Origin: Thiohalocapsa sp963695445 | GTDB taxonomy: Bacteria; Pseudomonadota; Gammaproteobacteria; Chromatiales; Chromatiaceae | Length of the DNA stretch: 64,000 nt | Reading direction: 5' to 3' | NCBI GenBank assembly: GCA_963695445.1 | Contig: CAVOGV010000055.1 | Span: 29,130 to 93,129 of the forward strand | Shown: in pieces, positions 53,207 to 63,288 of the stretch | Layout of the letters: each line of letters starts with the position of its first letter | How positions within the stretch are numbered: the first letter of the stretch is position 1 | Program-made: the position numbers and the translations under genes | The notes under the pieces: model-generated | Databases searched by the model: none | Told to the model about the DNA's origin: nothing | What the model saw: the letters and a program-made list of their open reading frames with translations, nothing else

Positions 53207-53983
53207 TCAGCCCAATCCAAGGATGTGGTACCCGGTATCGACATACAGAATGTCGCCGGTGATACCGGACGCCAGGTCCGAGCACAGGAACGCGGTTGCG
53301 TTGCCGACTTCGTCGATCGTGACGTTGCGGCGCAGGGGCGTGCGCTCCTCCACCTGTTTCAGCATCGACCGAAAGTCCGAGATGCCGGCCGCCGCCAGGG
53401 TGCGAATCGGCCCAGCGGAGACGCCGTTGACGCGCGTGCCTTCCGGTCCAAGCGCCGCCGCCAAGTAGCGTACGTTGGCCTCCAGACTGGCCTTTGCCAC
53501 ACCCATGACGTTGTAGTTGGGCACCGCGCGGACGGCGCCGAGGTAGGTCATGGTCACCAGTGCGCCGTTGCGCCCGGCCATCAGTTTGCGTCCGGCCTTG
53601 GCCAGGGCGCCGAAGCTGTATGAACTGATCTCGTGGGCGGTGGTGAAGCCCTTGCGGGTCAGGGCGTCGACGTAGTTGCCCTCCAGTTCGTCCTTGGGTG
53701 CGAAGGCGATGGCGTGGATGATGCCATCCAGGCCGTCCCATTGTTCACCGAGGGCCGCGAAGCAGTCGTCGATCTGCTCGTCGCTGGACACATCCAGCGG
53801 CAGCACGATCTTGGAATCGCACTTTGCGGCCAAATCTTCCACCCGCCCCTGGAGCTTTTCGCCCTGGTACGAGAAGGCGAGCTGCGCACCCTGCTGGTGC
53901 ATGGCTTGGGCAACGCCCCAGGCAATTGACCGGTTGCTGGCGACGCCGGTAATCAAGAAGCGTTTGTCGGTCAGGAATCCCAT
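53207..53983 (-). CDS. fabI: Enoyl-ACP reductase FabI
   Basis: A 258-residue NADH-dependent enoyl-[acyl-carrier-protein] reductase, the last step of fatty acid elongation. The start at 53983 gives MGFLTDKRFLITGVASNRSI; the longer frame upstream has no family match. The active-site residues Tyr147, Tyr157 and Lys164 (TYLGAVRAVPNYNVMGVAKA) match E. coli FabI spacing. The substrate loop is AGPIRTLAAAGI and the end is YHILGLG. It is convergent with ppiD and divergent from the ABC transporter operon. Confidence 0.97.
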   Translation of the reverse strand: MGFLTDKRFLITGVASNRSIAWGVAQAMHQQGAQLAFSYQGEKLQGRVEDLAAKCDSKIVLPLDVSSDEQIDDCFAALGEQWDGLDGIIHAIAFAPKDELEGNYVDALTRKGFTTAHEISSYSFGALAKAGRKLMAGRNGALVTMTYLGAVRAVPNYNVMGVAKASLEANVRYLAAALGPEGTRVNGVSAGPIRTLAAAGISDFRSMLKQVEERTPLRRNVTIDEVGNATAFLCSDLASGITGDILYVDTGYHILGLG

Positions 53984-54052
53984 GGATTTGTCTCCGTGCT
54001 GAGTTTGTTTTGTCGTCTGGCATGCAGGGCGCCGCGATGCGATCATGCGCCG

Positions 54053-56294
54053 GTGAAGCAGGGCCGCCACATTACCGAAACCACCGCGCGGGGGAAAGCG
54101 CTGCGGGTCCATCGCGGTTTGCGACCGTTTTCGCCCAGGATCGCCGCCGTCGGCTTGACGTTGGCGGCAGCGCTCGGTCTGGCCGGTTGCGGCGAGCCAC
54201 CCTGGAACAATCCCTATCCCCAGGACCAGGCCGGCGAAAATGTGCTCTATGGCGCCTTCAGCGAGCGGCCCAAGCACTTGGACCCGGTGCGGTCCTACAG
54301 TGCCAACGAATACTCGTTTATCGCGCAGATCTACGAGCCGCCGCTTCAATACCATTTTTTGAAGCGACCCTACACGCTGGTGCCGCTGACCGCGGAGTCG
54401 GTGCCGGTGCCGCGTTATCTCGATGCCGACGGCAACCTGCTGTCGGCAGATGCCGACCCGGATCAGATCGCCGTCAGTGAGTATTTTATCCGACTCCAGC
54501 CCGGCATCCGGTATCAGCCGCATCCGGCCTTTGCCACCGGATGCAGACGGTGCGTATCTGTACCACGATCTCGGCCGCGAGCGAGCGGCAAGCTTGAATA
54601 AGCTCTCTGATTTGCCGGAGACCGGCAGCCGGGAGTTGACCGCCGAAGACTACGTCTACCAGATCAAGCGCCTCGCCGCGCCATGGCTACACTCGCCCAT
54701 CGCCGGGCTGATGGGCAAGCACATCGTCGGCTTCGAGGACCTGTCGACGCGGTTGGGCGAGCAGGCGCCCGCGTCGGTCGACGGCGAACGGCCATTCTTC
54801 GATCTGCGGCAGGTTCCGTTCGCCGGCGCCGAGGTGGTGGACCGCTACAGTTATCGCATCCGAATCGAGGGCCGATATCCGCAGTTCCTCTATTGGCTCG
54901 CAATGCCGTTCTTCTCGCCGATGCCTTGGGAAGTGGAGGCCCTCTACAGCCAGCCCGGCATGAAACAAAACAACATCACGCTGGACTGGTATCCGGTCGG
55001 CACCGGTGCCTACATGCTGACCGAAAACAACCCGAACATGCGCATGGTGATGGCGCGCAATCCTAACTTCCACGGCGAAGCCTACCCGGGCGAAGGCATG
55101 CCCGAGGATGTCGATGCGGGCTTGCTCGCCGACGCCGGCAAGCCGCTGCCCTTCGTCGAGCGTGCGGTCTATAGCTTGGACAAGGAAAGCATCCCGTACT
55201 GGAACAAATTCCTGCAGGGGTTCTACGACAGCTCCGGCATCAGCTCCGACGCCTTTGATCAGGCCGTCCAGTTCGACGCGGGCGGCGAGGCCGGACTCAC
55301 CGACGACATGCGCGAGCAGGGCATCGAGCTGGCCACGGCGGTGGATACGTCGATCTGGTACATGGGTTTCAACATGGTCGACCCGCTGCTCGGCGGCGAT
55401 TCCGAGCGGGCCCGCCTGCTGCGGCAGGCCATTAGCATCGCCGTGGACTTTGGCGAGTACATCTCCATCTTCGCCAACGGCCGCGGTCTCGAGGCCCAGG
55501 GCGCGATCCCGCCCGGCATCTTCGGGCATCGGGAGGGCAGGGCGGGGATGAATGCCGAGGTCTTCGACTGGCACAACGGCCGCCCCACCCGTAAGGGTAT
55601 CGACCAGGCCAAGGCATTGTTGGCCAAGGCCGGCTACCGGGACGGCCGCGATCCTGAGACCGGCCGGCCGCTGACCATCTACTACGAGGCGATGGACGCG
55701 GGGCCGGATGGCAAGGCGCGGCTGAACTGGATGCGCAAGCAGTTCGACAAGCTCGGTATTGAGCTGGTTGTTCGCGCCACCGACTACAACCGCTTCCAAG
55801 AGAAGATGCGCGAGGGCACCGGACAGGTCTTCATGTGGGGCTGGAACGCGGACTATCCGGACCCGGAGAACTTCTTCTTCCTGCTGTACGGCCCGAACAA
55901 AAAGATCGATGGCGGCGAGAACGCCGCCAATTACCAGAATCCCGAGTTCGACGCGCTGTTCGAGCAGATGAAGAACATGGACGACGGCCCCGAACGCCAG
56001 CAGATCATCGACCGGATGAACGACATCCTGCGCTTCGATGCGCCCTGGTCCTTCGGTTTCTATCCCAAGTCGTTCAGCCTGCATCACCAGTGGCTCGGCA
56101 ACGTGAAGCCGAACCTGATGGCCAACAACACGCTCAAGTACCGCTCCCTCGATCCGGCCACCCGGGAGCAATTGCGCGAACAATGGAACCCGCCGGTGCT
56201 CTGGCCCATCGGTGCGCTGGCGCTGCTGCTTGTGGTCGGCGCGCTGCCGGCCATCGTCATCGCGCGTCGACGCGAACGGAGCCGTGCCCTGTGA
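54053..56294 (+). pseudogene. Peptide ABC transporter binding lipoprotein, frameshifted
   Basis: Family 5 extracellular solute-binding protein, about 745 residues when joined. A lipoprotein signal (VGLTLAAALGLAGC) follows a basic N-terminus (GTG 54053 is the likely start). SERPKHLDPVRSYSANEYSF and IYEPPLQYHFLKRPYTLVPL belong to the domain. Near 54537-54541 an extra G shifts the frame; the rest (DADGAYLYHDLGRER onward) continues to 56294. The domain continues with PVGTGAYMLTENNPNMRMVM and YQNPEFDALFEQMK, and ends in a C-terminal membrane helix (PIGALALLLVVGALPAIVIA), so the protein is anchored at both ends. The stop overlaps the permease start (GTGA). Confidence 0.85.
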
Positions 56295-57268
56295 GCGCCT
56301 ACATCATCCGTCGTCTGCTGTACGCGCTGCCGATCCTGATCGGCGTCAACCTGATCACCTTCATGCTGTTCTTCGTCGTCAACTCGCCGGACGACATGGC
56401 GCGGATGCAGCTTGGCGATAAGCGCGTCACCCAAGAGGCGATCGACGGCTGGAAGGCGGACCATGGCTACGACCTGCCGTTGCTCTTCAACGCCGAGGCT
56501 GGGGGTCTGGACAAGGTCACCGAGACGATCTTTTTTCAAAAGTCGGTCAAGTTGTTCGCGTTCGACTTCGGCTCGTCGGACAGCGGTCGCGATATCGGCT
56601 ACGACATCTCCCAGCGTATGTGGCCGAGCCTGGCCATCGCGCTGCCGGTGCTGATCGTCGGCCTCGCCATCAACATCAGCTATGCGCTGATGATCATCTT
56701 TTTTCGCGCCACCTACATCGACTTCGGCAGCGTCATCCTGCTGGTCGCGATGATGTCCATCTCCGGGCTGTTCTACATCATCGGCGGGCAGTTCCTGATC
56801 GGTAAGCTGTTTCACCTGGTGCCCATCTCCGGCTACGACACCGGGCTGGAGGCGGCCAAGTTTCTGCTGCTGCCGGTGCTCGTTGGCGTGGTGGGCGGTA
56901 TCGGCACCGGCACTCGCCTGTATCGGACCTTCTTCTTGGAGGAGGTCAATCGCGACTATGTGCGCACCGCGCGCGCCAAGGGCCTGCGTGAGCGCGTGGT
57001 GCTGTTTCGTCACGTGCTGAGGAACGCGATGATCCCGATCCTGACCGGCGTCGTCGCGGTGTTGCCCCTGTTGTTCATGGGCGCGCTGATCACGGAGTCG
57101 TTCTTCGGCGTGCCCGGGCTCGGTAGCTATACCATCGATGCCATCAACCGGCAGGACTTCTCCATCGTTCGCGCCATGGTCTTCCTGGGTTCCGTGCTCT
57201 ACATCCTGGGGCTGATCATGACGGACATCTCCTATACCGTGGTGGACCCGAGGGTGCGGCTGTCATGA
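56291..57268 (+). CDS. Peptide ABC transporter permease 1 (DppB/YejB-like)
   Basis: A 325-residue inner-membrane permease of the OppB/DppB group from the GTG at 56291. It starts SAYIIRRLLYALPILIGVNL, has about six helices, and carries the EAA-like coupling motif VRTARAKGLRERVVLFRHVL that contacts the ATPase. The ending YTVVDPRVRLS is characteristic of the family. It overlaps the binding protein upstream and the second permease downstream by four bases, giving a single operon. Confidence 0.93.
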   Translation: MSAYIIRRLLYALPILIGVNLITFMLFFVVNSPDDMARMQLGDKRVTQEAIDGWKADHGYDLPLLFNAEAGGLDKVTETIFFQKSVKLFAFDFGSSDSGRDIGYDISQRMWPSLAIALPVLIVGLAINISYALMIIFFRATYIDFGSVILLVAMMSISGLFYIIGGQFLIGKLFHLVPISGYDTGLEAAKFLLLPVLVGVVGGIGTGTRLYRTFFLEEVNRDYVRTARAKGLRERVVLFRHVLRNAMIPILTGVVAVLPLLFMGALITESFFGVPGLGSYTIDAINRQDFSIVRAMVFLGSVLYILGLIMTDISYTVVDPRVRLS

Positions 57269-58793
57269 TGCCGGTGCTGTTGACCACCGACGTGCTGATC
57301 TTTTTGCTGATCGCGGTCGCCGTCGGATTTGGCATTTACGCCTCCCGCCATGAGCACCTGCGCGTCCCTTGGCGCAGCGTCGGACGCTCCAGGGTTGGCG
57401 TTGCCGCACTGGTGATCATCGGGTTCTATCTGGTCATCGGCCTGCTTGACTCGCTGCACTTCTATCCACGTATCGAACCCTCGTTAGAGAGCCAGACGCA
57501 GGCCGTAGCGGAAAGCTCGGCACAGGCGGATCGCGAAGAACAGACGTCAGCGACGACCGAGGCGAGGTACTCGACCCAGGTTCTGTCGGTGCTCGACCTC
57601 TGGCTCACTGGCCTGCGCGAGCGCCAGGAGAAGACCTTCTCCGCCCCGTTTGCCACGCACCTGTTCGTCAAAGAGGCCATCGAGCAACCGGATGGCAGCG
57701 TCGTCCGCGGCTATCCGCGGTTGGCCCACGGTGGCGCGCATCTGGATGACCCCGTCCAGCGGGATCAGGACTTGCTGGTGCGGGGCCTATTCGGCCTGGT
57801 CAAGGGGCTGATCGTCTGGACCCTGTTGGTCGTGGGGCTGATCTGGCTGCTCGCACGGCGTCGCGGAGAGTCCTTCGACGTCACCGCCGATGCGCTCTGG
57901 CATGGCCGCGCCCCCAATCGCGACCCAGGCAGCGACCCGGCAGCGACCCAGGCAGCGACCCAGGCAGCGACCAGGTGCCGTGGCGGACCGGGCTGATCAC
58001 GCTGGCGCTGATGTTGGTGCTGTCCTTCGTCGCCGCCGAGCTGGCCGCCAAGTATCACATCCTTGGCACCGACAAGGTGGGCGAGGACGTGTTCTATCAG
58101 AGCCTGAAAAGCATTCGCACGGGCCTCGTGATCGGCACGCTGACGACGCTGGTGATGCTGCCGGCCGCGGTTATCCTGGGCATCATGGCCGGCTATTTTC
58201 GGGGTTGGACCGACGACATCATCCAGTACATCTACACCACGCTGAACTCCATCCCCGGTGTGTTGCTGATCGCGGCGGCCATCCTGATGCTGCAGGTGTA
58301 CATGACCAACAATGCCGATCAGTTCGAGAGCCTGGTGCAGCGGGCGGACCTGCGCCTCCTGTTCCTGTGCATCATCCTCGGCGTTACCAGCTGGACCGGC
58401 TTGTGTCGACTGTTGCGAGGCGAGTCGCTGAAGCTGCGCGAGGTCGATTACGTGCAGTCCGCCAAGGCCCTCGGTGTGCGTCATTCCACCATCATCGGCC
58501 GGCACATCCTGCCCAACGTCCTGCACATCGTCATGATCACCGTCGTGCTCGACTTCAGCGGTCTGGTGCTCGCCGAGGCGGTGCTGTCCTATGTCAACAT
58601 CGGCGTCGACCCGACCATGAACAGCTGGGGCAACATGATCAACAGCGCGCGCCTGGAACTGGCCCGCGACCCCATCGTCTGGTGGTCATTGGCCGCGGCC
58701 TTCGTCTTCATGTTCACGCTGGTGCTGGCGGCGAACCTGTTCGCCGATGTGGTGCGCGATGCCTTCGACCCGCGGCTGCGGAGTGTCCGATGA
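57265..58793 (+). pseudogene. Peptide ABC transporter permease 2 (DppC/YejE-like), frameshifted in a tandem repeat
   Basis: Second permease, about 510 residues when joined. The N-terminal half (to 57996) has helices at about 10-25 and 46-64, a periplasmic loop of about 110 residues and another helix at about 175-195. The C-terminal half (frame of 57975-58793) is the permease core with MAGYFRGWTDDIIQYIYTTL and VQSAKALGVRHSTIIGRHIL. They are separated by a frame change inside a tandem repeat of GACCCAGGCAGC at 57922-57968: unit 2 lacks one A. Restoring it gives (DPGS)x4 then DQVPWRTGLITL, a continuous protein. The C-terminus overlaps the ATPase (ATGA). Confidence 0.85.
57922..57968 (+). repeat. 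12-bp tandem repeat (DPGS codons) with one short unit
   Basis: Four units of GACCCAGGCAGC lie at 57922-57933, 57934-57944, 57945-57956 and 57957-57968. Units 1, 3 and 4 are identical 12-mers; unit 2 is GACCCGGCAGC, one base shorter. In frame the units encode Asp-Pro-Gly-Ser, a linker between the third helix and the permease core. The short unit is what breaks the reading frame. Confidence 0.9.
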
Positions 58794-60844
58794 CTGAGGT
58801 GCTGCTCAAGGTCGAGAATCTGACCACCGAACTCGGCGCCGCGGAGCGACGGCCCGACGGCAGCGGGCCGGTGCGTGTCTGCGACGGCGTCGGCTTCGAG
58901 ATCCGTCCCGGCGAGACCCTGGCCCTGCTCGGCGAGTCCGGCTGCGGCAAGTCCATGACCGCGCTGTCGCTGATGCGGCTGCTGCCGCTGTCCGGGCGCA
59001 TCCGCTCCGGGTCGGTCCAGCTCGACGGCACCGATCTGCTGACCCTGTCCGAGCGCGACATGCGCCGGGTGCGCGGCGGGCGCATGGGCATGATCTTCCA
59101 AGAGCCGCAGACCTCGCTGAACCCGGTGCTGACGGTCGGTGCGCAGATCGCCGAGGCGGTGCGGGTGCACGAGGGCAGGCCGCGCAACAGCGTGCAGGAT
59201 CGCGTCGTCGAGCTGCTGCGGGCGGTCGGCATCCCGGACCCGGCGCGGCGGGCAACGGAGTATCCGCACCAGCTCTCCGGTGGCATGAAGCAACGCATCA
59301 TGATCGCGATGGCGCTGGCGGGCGATCCCCAGTTGTTGATCGCCGACGAGCCCACCACGGCGCTGGACGTCACCATTCAGGCCCAGGTGCTGCAATTGCT
59401 CAAGGGCCTGCAGCGCGAGACCGGCATGGCAGTGTTGCTGATCACCCATGACCTGGGCGTCGTTGCCGAGACCGCCGATCGGCTCGCCGTGATGTATGCC
59501 GGGCAGATCGTCGAGCAGGCGAGCGTCGATGCCTTCTTCGCCGCGCCGGCCCACCCCTACAGTCGCAAGCTGATGGAGGCCGTGCCGAGCGCCGACAAGC
59601 GCGCCTCCGAACTGGCCGTGATCTCAGGGCGCGTGCCGGCGCTGGATCGGCCCTTTACCGGCTGCCGCTTCGCCGATCGCTGCTTTCGGGTGATGGACCG
59701 CTGTCGGAGCGTGGACCCGGTCTGGTATGACGCCCAATCAAGGGCAGGAGCCGGGAAAGGAACGGGGCTCGGCAACGGGGTCGATCATCAGGTGCGCTGC
59801 CTGCTGTGGGCCGACGGCAGACCCGACTATGCGCCGGCCGCCGCGACCACGGCGACGACACCGCGCCCGCTTGCCGATGCCGACAGCCTGATGGAGATCC
59901 GCGACCTCAAAGTGCATTTCCCGATCCAGCGCGGCCTGTTCAAGCGAACCATCGGGCAGGTCAAGGCCGTCGACGGCGTCGACCTGACGTTGCACAGCGG
60001 GCAGACCCTGGCGCTGGTCGGCGAGTCCGGATGCGGTAAGACCACCGTGGGCAAGGGCATCCTGCAACTGGAACAGCCCACCGGCGGCAGCGTGCATTAC
60101 GACGGCGCCGACCTCGCCCAGATCGGCGCCGGGCGCATGCGCCGTTACCGCAAGGACCTGCAGATCATCTTTCAGGACCCGTTCGCGTCCATGAACCCAC
60201 GCATGCTGGTGGGGGACATCGTCGGCGAGGGTTTGCAGGCGCTCGGCATCGAGCGCGGACGTACCGCTCGCGAGCGGCGCGTGGCCGAATTGCTGGAGCA
60301 GGTCGGCATCGGCGAGCAGGCCATGGGGCGCTATCCCCATGAGTTCTCCGGCGGTCAACGTCAGCGTATCTGCATCGCCCGTGCGCTCGCGGTTAATCCA
60401 AAGGTCATCATCTGCGACGAACCGACCAGCGCGCTGGACGTCTCGGTGCAGGCGCAGATCCTGAACCTGCTCAAGCAACTGCAGCAGGACCTTGGGCTCA
60501 GCTACCTGTTCATCACCCACAACATCTCGGTGGTGTCCTACCTGGCCCACGAGGTGGCGGTGATGTATCTGGGCCGCATCGTCGAACGAGGCACCGCCGC
60601 GGAGGTGCTCGACGACCCGCGTCACCCCTATACCAAGGCGCTGCTGTCCGCTGTGCCCGTCGTCGACCCGGAGCAGCGTCGGCAGATCATTCGCTTGGAT
60701 GGCGACATGCCGTCACCGGCCAATCCGCCTTCCGGCTGCCACTTCCACCCGCGTTGCCCGGAAGCAACGCCGGAGTGCGCCAATGCCTATCCGGATGCGA
60801 CACGGCTCAGCGATACGCGACAGGTTCACTGCATTCGCGTCTAA
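58790..60844 (+). CDS. Peptide ABC transporter fused double ATPase (DppD-DppF/YejF-like)
   Basis: A 684-residue protein with two ABC ATPase domains. The ATG at 58790 overlaps the permease stop (ATGA). Domain 1 has Walker A GESGCGKS (48-55), signature LSGGMKQRIMIAMAL and Walker B LLIADEPTTALD. Domain 2 has Walker A GESGCGKT (about 410-417), signature FSGGQRQRICIARAL and Walker B VIICDEPTSALD. Each ends with a Cys-containing oligopeptide-transporter C-terminal region (GCRFADRCFRVMDRC and GCHFHPRCPEATPEC). It energises uptake through the two permeases. The fused form resembles YejF or GsiA. Confidence 0.95.
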   Translation: MTEVLLKVENLTTELGAAERRPDGSGPVRVCDGVGFEIRPGETLALLGESGCGKSMTALSLMRLLPLSGRIRSGSVQLDGTDLLTLSERDMRRVRGGRMGMIFQEPQTSLNPVLTVGAQIAEAVRVHEGRPRNSVQDRVVELLRAVGIPDPARRATEYPHQLSGGMKQRIMIAMALAGDPQLLIADEPTTALDVTIQAQVLQLLKGLQRETGMAVLLITHDLGVVAETADRLAVMYAGQIVEQASVDAFFAAPAHPYSRKLMEAVPSADKRASELAVISGRVPALDRPFTGCRFADRCFRVMDRCRSVDPVWYDAQSRAGAGKGTGLGNGVDHQVRCLLWADGRPDYAPAAATTATTPRPLADADSLMEIRDLKVHFPIQRGLFKRTIGQVKAVDGVDLTLHSGQTLALVGESGCGKTTVGKGILQLEQPTGGSVHYDGADLAQIGAGRMRRYRKDLQIIFQDPFASMNPRMLVGDIVGEGLQALGIERGRTARERRVAELLEQVGIGEQAMGRYPHEFSGGQRQRICIARALAVNPKVIICDEPTSALDVSVQAQILNLLKQLQQDLGLSYLFITHNISVVSYLAHEVAVMYLGRIVERGTAAEVLDDPRHPYTKALLSAVPVVDPEQRRQIIRLDGDMPSPANPPSGCHFHPRCPEATPECANAYPDATRLSDTRQVHCIRV

Positions 60845-60909
60845 CGGGGCTTCCTTTGCTGAAATCGCCGACGAAGACGTTTTTGATCGCGGAAGCGCCT
60901 TCGGACATG

Positions 60910-62234
60910 TCAGATCCCGTATTGGGCAATCCGGCGTTTCAATGTCGACAACGAAATACCAAGCTCGCGGGCGGCGGCGGCCTTGTTCTGGGCATTGCGG
61001 GCCAGCGCCTGCTCGATCATCTGTCGTTCCAGCGCCTTCAGCTCGGATGCGGTGCCTGCCGTCCGTCGCCGAGTCGACCGTCGCGTGCTAGCGTTGGCGA
61101 CTCACCGACCGGCAGGCCCAGATGATTCGGTCCGATCTCCTCTTCTGTGCACAACACCGCCGCCCGTTCGAGCACATTGCGCAACTCGCGGACGTTGCCT
61201 GGCCAGTGGTAGCGGGATAAGACGTCGATGGCGGCGGCCGACAGCCGGCAGGGTAGGCCGAGTTGTTGCGCGAAGTTTTGCGCTAGCAGCGGGATGTCGT
61301 CCTTGACGCTACGCAGCGGCGGTACCGGAATGGTGATCACGGACAGGCGGAAGAACAGATCGGCCCTGAATTGCATGTCTCGTACCATGGCGTCGAGGTC
61401 CCGATGGGTCGCGGCGATGACGCGTACGTCGACCTTCACCGGCTCGTCCGATCCCACTGGCACAACCTCACGGCTTTCGAGCGCGCGCAACAGCCGCGGT
61501 TGCAGGTTCAGCGGCAGTTCGCCAATCTCGTCGATGAACAGCGTCCCGCCGTGTGCGCGGCGAAAGGCGCCGTCGCGGCTGCCCTGAGCGCCGGTGAAGG
61601 CCCCTTTAACATGGCCGAACAGGTCATTGCGGACCATTTCCGGGTCGGTGACGGACGCATCGAAGACGACCATGGGGCCGCTGCGCCCGGAGAGTTCGTG
61701 CAGCGTTCGCGCGACGACCTCCTTGCCGCTACCGGACTCGCCGCGGATCAGTGCGGTTGTCGGACTTGGCGCTACTGCCTTTAACAGGCCGTAGAGTTCG
61801 CGCATCGGGGCGCTGCAGCCGACGAGGGAGCCGAGGCTGTCTTCGCTGCCAACCTGGTACTCCCGCGCCTCCACGGCGCGACTGACGCGGAGATGGGTTG
61901 CCCCAAGCGCGCAGGTCATGTTCGGTTGCAGATAGGCCTCGATCACCCGCACGTCGTTGCAAAAGGTACCGTTGGTCGAGTCGAGGTCGCGCACCATCAG
62001 GCCCTTTGGCGTGATGCTAATTTCCGCATGACAGCGCGACACGGTCGGGTCGCTGAGAATCACGTCGTTGTCCGGTGCCGAGCCTAGGCGGATGCTTGGC
62101 AGCGTTAGCTTTGTGCGTAAGCCGGATTCCGGGCCCCGGGTGACCTCGAGCACGATGCATTCCAGCTCGATGCGGCGGCTTTGCCGGGAGAAGAGCGGCA
62201 TCGCAATCGTCTGCGTTAGTCCAGGGTCAGGCAT
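60910..62234 (-). CDS. FHA-domain sigma-54 activator, frameshifted before the HTH
   Basis: Enhancer-binding protein. An FHA domain (about 47-112, IRLGSAPDNDVILSD, RDLDSTNGTF) replaces the usual receiver. The AAA+ domain has Walker A GESGSGKE (165-172), the sigma-54 contact loop GAFTGA (211-216), LFIDEIGELPL and WPGNVRELRNVLER. The open frame ends at 61038. The Fis-type helix-turn-helix is present downstream in another frame and ends at 60910: ASELKALERQMIEQALARNA, then AAARELGISLSTLKRRIAQY. A single indel near 61050-61065 separates it. FHA binds phosphothreonine, so a Ser/Thr kinase may control it. No kinase is in the window. Confidence 0.88.
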
Positions 62235-62583
62235 TTGAGCGTCGTTCGGAAACCATGGTTGGACATGCTGCCTCCAGTATAGTGCTCTGCTGCCGCGAGA
62301 TACCCGTGCAGCAGACCCTGGAGTTGTCGCAAAGCGACGCCAAGTCTGAGTCAGAACAAGGTCCAGGTAAGCTCCTGGCTCGCGGAGATCATCGGGTTGC
62401 TGATCCTAAAGACAACTCCGGTTGAGCTTCGTCAACTTCTGTTGACGCTTCATCTGTCAATCTATCTTGTCGCGCGATGGGCTTTGTGCCAGCATTCGCA
62501 CGGCATCCAGCGGAACCACTGGCGGTGATCTGCGCCCAACGGCCAATGGCTGACGGCCGCCGCTGCAGGCCAGGAGATAAGAC
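62235..62583. promoter_or_regulatory. Upstream region of idi with repeated GTTGAC half-sites
   Basis: This 349-bp gap separates the divergent sigma-54 activator and idi and contains no gene. Near idi, GTTGAG (62421-62426), GTCAAC (62431-62436) and GTTGAC (62441-62446) are spaced by exactly 10 bp; the last two form the perfect inverted repeat GTCAAC-TTCT-GTTGAC. The third half-site overlaps a possible -35 box TTGACG (62442-62447), with TATCTT (62463-62468) after a short 15-bp spacer. This suggests regulator binding on one face of the helix. Confidence 0.4.
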
Positions 62584-63177
62584 TTGAGCAAACACAAGAC
62601 CGTTTCTTTCGACAACGAGCCTTTGATCCTGGTGGATGCCGATGACAACGTCACCGGTTACGAGACCAAGGTCAACGCGCATCTTGGCGACGGGATTTTG
62701 CACCGCGCGTTCTCAATCTTCCTGTTTACCGATGACGATCGCGTCCTGCTGCAGCAGCGCAGCGGCACCAAGCCGCTTTGGCCGTTGTATTGGTCCAACA
62801 GCTGCTGTAGCCATCCGCGCAAGGGCGAGACCTATGAGCAGGCCGTGCACCGCCGTTTGCGCGAGGAGCTGGCCGTGGATGTGGATCTCGTCTACCTTTA
62901 CCGCTTCAAGTACCAGGCCGAATTCGGCGAACTCGGCGCCGAGCATGAGCTGTGCTCGGTGTACGTCGGCAAGATACCGGCGCCGGTACGCATTGATGTG
63001 AACCCCAGCGAAATTGCGGCTTGGCAGTGGATGCCTTCGGCAGACGTGGACCGCATGATCGTCGAACAGCCGGACCTCGTGACCCCTTGGTTTGTCATGG
63101 AGTGGCGGCGACTGCGCGGCGAGTTCCGTGAGACGATTGCCGCGTTGCGCTCTCGAGGCATGATCTCGGCCGCCTGA
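62584..63177 (+). CDS. idi: Isopentenyl-diphosphate delta-isomerase (type I)
   Basis: A 197-residue Nudix-fold enzyme that interconverts IPP and DMAPP for isoprenoids such as carotenoids and the (bacterio)chlorophyll tail. It starts at TTG 62584 with AGGAGAT upstream. The active-site Cys75 lies in WSNSCCSHP, the Nudix-like helix in GETYEQAVHRRLREEL, and the metal-binding acidic block in GAEHELCSVYVG. The full length is intact. In purple bacteria idi is often near photosynthesis genes; none are visible in this window besides the decayed reductase at 15791-16306. Confidence 0.95.
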   Translation: MSKHKTVSFDNEPLILVDADDNVTGYETKVNAHLGDGILHRAFSIFLFTDDDRVLLQQRSGTKPLWPLYWSNSCCSHPRKGETYEQAVHRRLREELAVDVDLVYLYRFKYQAEFGELGAEHELCSVYVGKIPAPVRIDVNPSEIAAWQWMPSADVDRMIVEQPDLVTPWFVMEWRRLRGEFRETIAALRSRGMISAA

Positions 63178-63288
63178 GCAGGCTACCCAGACTAGCCAAA
63201 CCCTTCCGACCATCTCCGCTGGCGCGGTCTTTACGATTCCGTGACGCGGCGGCATCGGCCCGCTCCATCACCGTTGTGCTCCGTTCCC

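Noticed and set aside
54687..56183. A 498-codon minus-strand frame opposite the ABC binding protein
   Set aside because: The plus strand encodes a clear family 5 binding domain; the minus frame shows no recognisable feature.
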